From positions 10,236,684 through 10,300,683 of the forward strand of contig CM119265.1 of the NCBI GenBank assembly GCA_051294375.1: a DNA stretch of 64,000 nt, given 5' to 3'. Below the pieces are notes generated by a model that was not told the origin of the DNA, searched no databases, and saw nothing but the letters and a program-made list of their open reading frames with translations. Below, in pieces: positions 58,075 to 64,000 of the stretch. A program made the position numbers and the translations under genes. This DNA comes from Paraspadella gotoi (taxonomy: Eukaryota > Chaetognatha). How positions within the stretch are numbered: the stretch's first letter is position 1; each line of letters begins with the position of its first letter.

Positions 58075-60257
58075 ATGGATAGTTTAAGGGAAGATAGTGA
58101 GAAAGTTTCAGAGAGGGATTTTAGACGTTTTTTGGTTGAATTAAAACAAGTTTTAGATAGTTTTAGTTCGTGTTATCAATCGTATTTGTCTGACCAAACC
58201 TCAGCAAACTTGCGTGAGACTCTAGAAACGCGCGAAAGCCTCGTTGATTCTCTTAAGGATCTGTCGGCGGGCTCCTAAACCGTCCAGACTTGAAAACGGG
58301 GCGCGCGGAAAGTCTCTTGCGTGAGGCTGAGGAGGTCCTATTACGTTGTCCAATTACTGGTTTTCCCGTAGTCCCTGACCTGAACCCCTTGAAACGAGCG
58401 TCCGCGATAGGCCGGTTGAACCATGCTGTGATAATCCTGTAATTAATCCGGTTCCCGTAACTAATTCAGTTCCTGTAACTAATCAGTCCCTGTGACTAAT
58501 CCGGTTCCTATAAACGTGTCCGCCGCCGCGGTTGTCGACAAAAATAATTCTATCGCTCCCTCCGTCTGTCCCGAATCCAACCCACTCCCAACCCCCGCCC
58601 ACGTATCCAGATGGGTCGAAGAGGCAGCAGCAAACTCCGGGAGGGCATCGTCCATCGACTCTTTCGAAAATTCGCGGGACGAGGATGATCGCCAATCGGG
58701 AACGACGTCGTCCGAATCCGGTACCTCAAGGCCGTTACGAGATGCGCAGCGGGACCGACTGATTAAAAAAGGTAAAGTAGAAGATCGATTACGCAATTTT
58801 CGACGGAAATTGAAATCATGGAGAATAATTTTCAAGCGGACAAAACATGAAAATAACTGAACTAAATTTAGCTCGTGACGAGATGGAGAGGTTGGAAAGG
58901 GAAGCTGAAATAGAAAGGATTGATATTGAAAGCCAGTATGAAGAAAACGTTGAGATTCTAGAAGTCAATGTCTCTCTAATCAGGAACGACACGGAGCCGA
59001 AGAAACTCGGAGGGACGCGCGATCTACGCCCGCTACGGAGGGACCCGTTTCCATGGCGACGCCTTTTGCCGCCGAATCAATCGGCTGATCCCGTTCGAAA
59101 GAAAAATCGTCTCACGGAGAACCGGCCCGGGCCCGTCGCCATGACGACGACGACGCCGTCTCATTCCAGTTCAGCGGGAAATCGTTTGAGAGTCGATGCG
59201 GAGCGGCTGTTCCAGCGACGGCGTGTTTGAACGCGCCGCGGCGTGTGACTCGGGCCAACCCAGCGTTAAATGCAGCCATTTCAAAAACATCGGCGCCGAA
59301 GGAGTCAATTCCAGCGCCGATTAATACCGTTTCAAATCCTCGTACCTTACCTGTCACCTCTCATATTAATACCCATTCTATCATGTCTATTTTTCCTGCG
59401 GAATTACAAAGCGAAAACCACTTGTCAAAAAATAATTCTAATGGGAAGGGTGAAGGGCAAAACAAAGTTCATTTTGAGTCGCCGCGTCGCCAGTTATCCG
59501 TTGCCAGTTTACCAATTGCCTTCGAATTTTTGGCCCTTGTCCTTGCCTTGTTCAAGACAGTCAGAAAATATATTGTCAGTTATTCAAGCGGCAGTAGTGC
59601 AGGCTATAACGCCGTTGTTTGCGTCTCAAAGTGTCGTCGCGCCGCCGATCATGTTGTCCCCGTTGGTCCCGTCGGAAAATCGCGAATCCACTTCAATTGT
59701 TCCACCTTCGACGACGCAAGTTGCCGTTTCGTCTCCGACGTCAGTGCCTNNNNNNNNNNGTCCCGAAACCGCGGTGGACTTGACGATTCCGAAAATCACT
59801 GTTCCTTCAGAACCACCCTTACCCCAACCACCACCCTCGATGCAGGACCAAGCAAAAAAGCAGGTTTTTAATGAGAAGAATAGTTTAAATCAAAATAAAT
59901 GCATTTCGAATGTTTTGAATANNNNNNNNNNTCAACTTAGTGATGACGAGGAATCTGTCTACTCCGACAACACGCATCGCGTAGGATCGATCGCCGCACC
60001 TTCGCCGGAAGACGCGTCCATTAGCTCACTATGCGCTATCCCACTGCATGCAACAAGCTTTCTCATTGATGCGGCAAAAAAGACCAAAGCTCAAGTTCTC
60101 TGGGAGGGATCGCCGAGTCGATTTCGACAATCAACTAGCTCTCTTCAACACCCTCTACAGTATTCCGGGAATCACTAACGAAATGCTGGTAGGAGAATAT
60201 TTGCCGGGTGACGCACTCATAATCATATTCAGCAAGTATGAGTTGGTGGCGAGTTGA
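58075..60257 (+). pseudogene. BEL/Pao gag region, frame broken
   Basis: The ATG at 58075 (MDSLREDSEKVSERDFRRFL) opens a helical gag start that stops at 58276, while similar coding continues in another frame (TGRAESLLREAEEVLLRC). Further gag-like segments follow in shifting frames, including a charged helix at 58847-58960 and, near 60090-60250, KFSGRDRRVDFDNQLALFNT, the typical BEL gag motif before the capsid-like region. N gaps at 59750-59759 and 59922-59931. The element is either defective or carries sequencing indels. Confidence 0.7.
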
Positions 60258-60309
60258 TTATGCGAGATCGTTTAAAAAAGATTAAGAAGCATTGAGAAGT
60301 TTCGTTTGG

Positions 60310-60444
60310 NNNNNNNNNNNNNNNNNNNNNNNNNNNNNNNNNNNNNNNNNNNNNNNNNNNNNNNNNNNNNNNNNNNNNNNNNNNNNNNNNNNNNNNNNNN
60401 NNNNNNNNNNNNNNNNNNNNNNNNNNNNNNNNNNNNNNNNNNNN
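60310..60444. other. Assembly gap (135 N)
   Basis: Interrupts gag. A second gap lies at 60538-60700. Confidence 0.95.
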
Positions 60445-60740
60445 AGATGGAATGGTTGGAGAGAGAGACGGACGATGAAGATGACGAGTGTGATCTTGAT
60501 CCTACCTTTGAGACATTTATAAAATTTCTCAAATACANNNNNNNNNNNNNNNNNNNNNNNNNNNNNNNNNNNNNNNNNNNNNNNNNNNNNNNNNNNNNNN
60601 NNNNNNNNNNNNNNNNNNNNNNNNNNNNNNNNNNNNNNNNNNNNNNNNNNNNNNNNNNNNNNNNNNNNNNNNNNNNNNNNNNNNNNNNNNNNNNNNNNNN
60701 TCGCAGCCGTAGCAACAAAGCCGACGAAATCCACAACAAT

Positions 60741-61463
60741 GACGAAAAGCCAGAATTCGACATCAAACACAAACCCAAAGTTTCCCCATCCCAACGCCAA
60801 TCCCACGACGCACGCCCCAAGGACTCCGTCAACAGCCATATGTTACATGTGCGGCGTGAATCATCGGCTGGAGACCTGCAGAAAATATCTCAATCTCGGG
60901 ATCGACAAAAGGTGGGATGTTATTAAGAAAAATAGCTTGTGCCATGTTTGTCTGAGGCGAGGCCACATTACGAAAGACTGCAGAAGTTTATTAGGCTGTC
61001 GAAAGTGCGCAGGTCGGCATCATGTCTCCGTTCATGCAGAGACGTCGATCGCAAATTCATCTTGACTTGCANNNNNNNNNNCCGTCACAGGGACATTTCG
61101 TCCCATCGTTCCCGTTATTATCGCGAACGGAAATAAATCAGTGACGTACGCGCTTCTCGACTCAGGAGCAAACTCGTTCCGCAGTCGCACTTCTATCGTC
61201 AACAAACTAAATTTAATCCGTATACGCTATTTACTAATCTTACTACATATGATGCAACTTCGCAAATATGGCGAGATTTCGTTGATTTTGAGTTAAAGAA
61301 ATTATACATAACACTTATTCAATAAAAATTAAAAAGGCTATCGTCGGCAAAATTCTGACCTGTGAGAGCGACAAACCAGTAAAAAATAAGGATATAAGTG
61401 ATTATGATTACATGCAAGGAGTTCAATTTGTCGAGCTGAAACATGATAATATTGATTTAATTC
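60741..61463 (+). CDS. BEL/Pao gag zinc knuckles and aspartic protease (copy 1)
   Basis: Cys/His knuckles CYMCGVNHRLETC, CHVCLRRGHITKDC and CRKCAGRHHVSVH are the standard BEL/Pao trio. After a 10-N gap (61072-61081) comes the protease box YALLDSGA with the catalytic Asp at 61159-61161. Knuckles bind the RNA genome; the protease matures Gag-Pol. Confidence 0.8.
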
Positions 61464-61464
61464 T

Positions 61465-62180
61465 AGCGAAAAGCCCAGAATTCGACATCAAAACACAACC
61501 CAAAGTTTCCCTCCCAACGCCAATCCCCACGACGCACGCCCCAAGGACTCCGTCAACAGCCTATGTTACATGTGCGGCGTGAATCATCGGCTGGAGACCT
61601 GCAGAAAAATATCTCAATCTCGGGATCGAAAAAGTGGGATGTCTATTAAGAAAAATAGCTTGTGCCATGTTTGTCTGAGGCGAGGCCACATTACGAAAGA
61701 CTGCAGAAGTTTATTAGGCTTCGAAAATGCGCAGGTCGCATCATGTCTCCGTTCATGCAGAGACGTCGATCGCAAATTCATCTTGACTTGCAGCCGCGTA
61801 CGCCGTCACAGGACATTTCGTCCCATGTTCCCGTTATTATCCGCGAACGGAAATAAATCAGTGACGTACGCGCTTCTCGACTCAGGAGCAAACTCGTTCC
61901 GCAGTCGCACTTCTATCGTCAACAAACTAAATTTAATCCGTATACGCTATTTACTAATCTTACTACATATGATGCAACTTCGCAAATATGGCGAGATTTC
62001 GTTGATTTTGAGTTAAAGAAATTATACATAACACTTATTCAATAAAAATTAAAAATGCTATCGTCGGCAAAATTCTGACCGTGAGAGCGACAAACCAGTA
62101 AAAAATAGGATATAAGTGATTATGATTACATGCAAGGAGTTCAATTTGTCAGCTGAAACATGATAATATGATTTAATTCA
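61465..62180 (+). repeat. Direct duplicate of the zinc-knuckle/protease segment, indel-rich
   Basis: Nearly the same 720 bp as 60741-61463, with scattered single-base indels, and it fills the 10-N gap of copy 1. Same pattern as the 10-kb duplication. Confidence 0.9.
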
Positions 62181-62334
62181 TAGATGCAAGCCTCGCCTCG
62201 GAGTGGATCGGAGGGGCCGACGCGAATCGNNNNNNNNNNNNNNNNNNNNNNNNNGACCGCCGGGTCTCCCCACAGCCCTACTCACTACATTCGGTTGGAC
62301 CCTCATCGGGCCAAGTGAAAACAGACGCCAAGGA
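62181..62334 (+). CDS. BEL/Pao pol segment between protease and RT
   Basis: Coding pieces DASLASEWIGGADANR and, after the gap at 62230-62254, LLTTFGWTLIGPSENR, matching the FGWxLxG box that precedes RT in BEL elements. Confidence 0.6.
62230..62254. other. Assembly gap (25 N)
   Basis: Within pol. A further 10-N gap lies at 62335-62344. Confidence 0.95.
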
Positions 62335-62344
62335 NNNNNNNNNN

Positions 62345-64000
62345 TTAGTTGCCTTGACGCCAATCCCTCAGGTTTGGAAGAGCTTGAATTTCAAATCTCA
62401 AAACTAGAAAAAATGGATTTCTTAATGAAAGAATCCGAGCATTATTCTTCTGAAGTGAGTCACCCGTCTGCATTAGATCAATATGCAATAGAGCAGCTCG
62501 AATCTGGAACTTTCTTTAATTCGTCTACAGGTCATTACAGCGCTCCTACGCCATGGAAAAGGGGACGAGAAACGACGGCAAAGGAGTTCAAGAAAATAAG
62601 GGAGGCAACGATCGCGAACGCCAAAAGAAGAGCGATCAAAACCGCGGAGAAATTAGCAAAAGATCCAATTTTAAAGAAAGGAGTCTTCGAGACGATGCGC
62701 GAAAATATGGAGGTTGGTTTCTCAAGCAAAGTTGAAATTGAGAATTTAAACGGGGAATTCCCAGAATATTATACTCCGTTACATATAGTTACGCGCCCTG
62801 ATAAGCCCGGCAAGTTTCGTATCTGTCAGGACGCAGCCTCAAAAACGAGAGGCACATTTTTGAATCAGCATCTGATAGCTGGGCCTGATAACTTAACCCC
62901 CTTATTGGGCGTATTGATGAGATTTCGGAGGAAGAGAGTAACGTTGTCAGCAGACATTAAGGGTTTTTTCCATCAAATTGAGATTAACCCGGCCGATCGA
63001 GGCGCATTCAGATTTTTCTGGTACAGTGACGAGAGTATGACAAAACTCGAAACTCATCAGTCTAATGTTCATATTTTTGGCGGCTCCGGAAGCCCAGGTG
63101 TCGCCAACTGGGTGATAAAATACCATATGAAGAAAATTAAAGACGAAGTCTCACTTGAAGCTTTCCTTTCTATCTTCCTTCAGCTCTACATGGACGACCT
63201 ACTGGATTCGCTCGACACACCACAAGAAGCTCAGCGGCTGAGATTGGAACTCATTGACGCGCTCAAACGTGGCGGTTTTGAATTATGCAAATTTAAAAGT
63301 TCGGACCCACGAGTCCTCAAAGATGATCTCATTTCAAACGACGTGCCTCCAGCACCCCCTCAAGATACGGACGAGCTCGTCGACGATCTGGAAAAGATGG
63401 CCGAGAATGCTCTTCCTGAAAGTCCGATGGTGGAAGACCATACAAGTAAAATTTTGGGAGTAGGGTTCAACTCAGAAAAAGATATATTTTTTGTCCGCAT
63501 AACTGAAAGGGCAAGAAAGGAGGCAATCAGTAGACGAGATTTTCTCAAACTGGTCGCAAGTGTTTATGATCCACTTGGGTTCGTTGCTCCATATATCCTT
63601 AAGGGAAGGGCTTATTTTCAAAAGGCGACGAATGATAAACTTACCTGGGACGAGAAAGTCCCGGAAGAGCTTTTTAAAAAGTTTGACAAATGGAGGAGAG
63701 AAATGGAAGGACTTAAGAGATTTACCTTTCCCCGATGGACCTCCATTTTGGGTTTAAATGTTGCAAAGACGCAATTAATCATTTTCGCTGACGCATCTTC
63801 AACAGGTTATGGGATTGTTTCATATTTGAAAAAGATGAACGAAACTGAAGATGAATGTCACATTTCGTTATTTTATGCAAAATCTCATGTCGTTCCATTG
63901 CAAATGCAGAGAACGCTGGTCCCAGGCCAAGAGGACCACTTAGAAAGCATGCCACGATTAGAATTAAACGCGGCAAGGCTCGCGGCTCAAGCCAGAGATA
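62345..64000 (+). CDS. BEL/Pao pol: reverse transcriptase and RNase H start (open at the window end)
   Basis: One frame (codons from 62353) is open for 549 codons to the window end. Palm motifs run in order: YYTPLHIVTRPDKPGKFRI, LSADIKGFFHQIEI (first catalytic Asp), FGGSGSPGVANW, then LYMDDLLDS with the YMDD catalytic pair at 63187-63198. The connection has SVYDPLGFVAPYILKGR, a BEL/Pao signature. RNase H begins with IIFADASSTGYG (Asp at 63790) and MPRLELNAARLAAQ. It copies the element RNA into DNA in a cytoplasmic particle. Unlike gag, this part is intact. Integrase should follow beyond the window. Confidence 0.9.

Overview
This is a metazoan nuclear genome fragment, most likely from an invertebrate. 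The genes are split by GT-AG introns whose phases I could match exon by exon. A BEL/Pao LTR retrotransposon (a superfamily known only from animals) occupies the right end, and a GABP-beta-like transcription cofactor gene is present. The lineage below Metazoa cannot be fixed from the sequence. Several N gaps, and two places where a clean gapped copy is followed by an indel-rich ungapped copy, point to a hybrid short-read/long-read assembly.

Layout: 0.6-16.9 kb holds three minus-strand genes in a row. They are an M14 carboxypeptidase paralogue that has lost key catalytic residues (570-7492, 3' end missing), a GABP-beta-like ankyrin gene (9248-13602, ten exons), and an intact M14B carboxypeptidase (14154-16920, six exons, 541 aa). 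The introns and spacers carry TIR/foldback elements, minisatellites, long GA tracts and a family of repeats containing hammerhead-like RNA motifs. 18-22.5 kb is gene-poor: four near-identical tRNA-Ala genes on the plus strand, a 19-bp satellite and more hammerhead-like repeats. 22.98-28.5 kb is a three-exon minus-strand gene for a 175-aa protein made of two similar domains that I do not recognise.

30.77-40.78 kb and 41.38-51.59 kb are the same 10-kb segment twice. The first copy is clean but gapped; the second is gap-free but full of small indels. Each unit holds a long-TIR foldback element, a plus-strand gene for a Glu/Lys-rich protein with an in-frame TGA near its end, and a convergent minus-strand gene with a degenerate 3'-5' exonuclease-like region. 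52-54.4 kb contains a likely terminal exon, two tRNA-derived SINE-like copies and a partial WD-repeat gene with a GC-AG intron.

54.9-57.56 kb is a GC-rich decayed minus-strand element with RNase H-like and tyrosine-recombinase signatures (DIRS-like). 58.07-64.0 kb is a BEL/Pao element on the plus strand, with broken gag, zinc knuckles, aspartic protease, and an open RT/RNase H frame running off the window.

The protein-coding genes show no obvious functional linkage beyond the tandem carboxypeptidase pair. The most distinctive signal is the set of small hammerhead-like motifs, resembling those known from Penelope-like elements, scattered between 1.7 and 22.7 kb.
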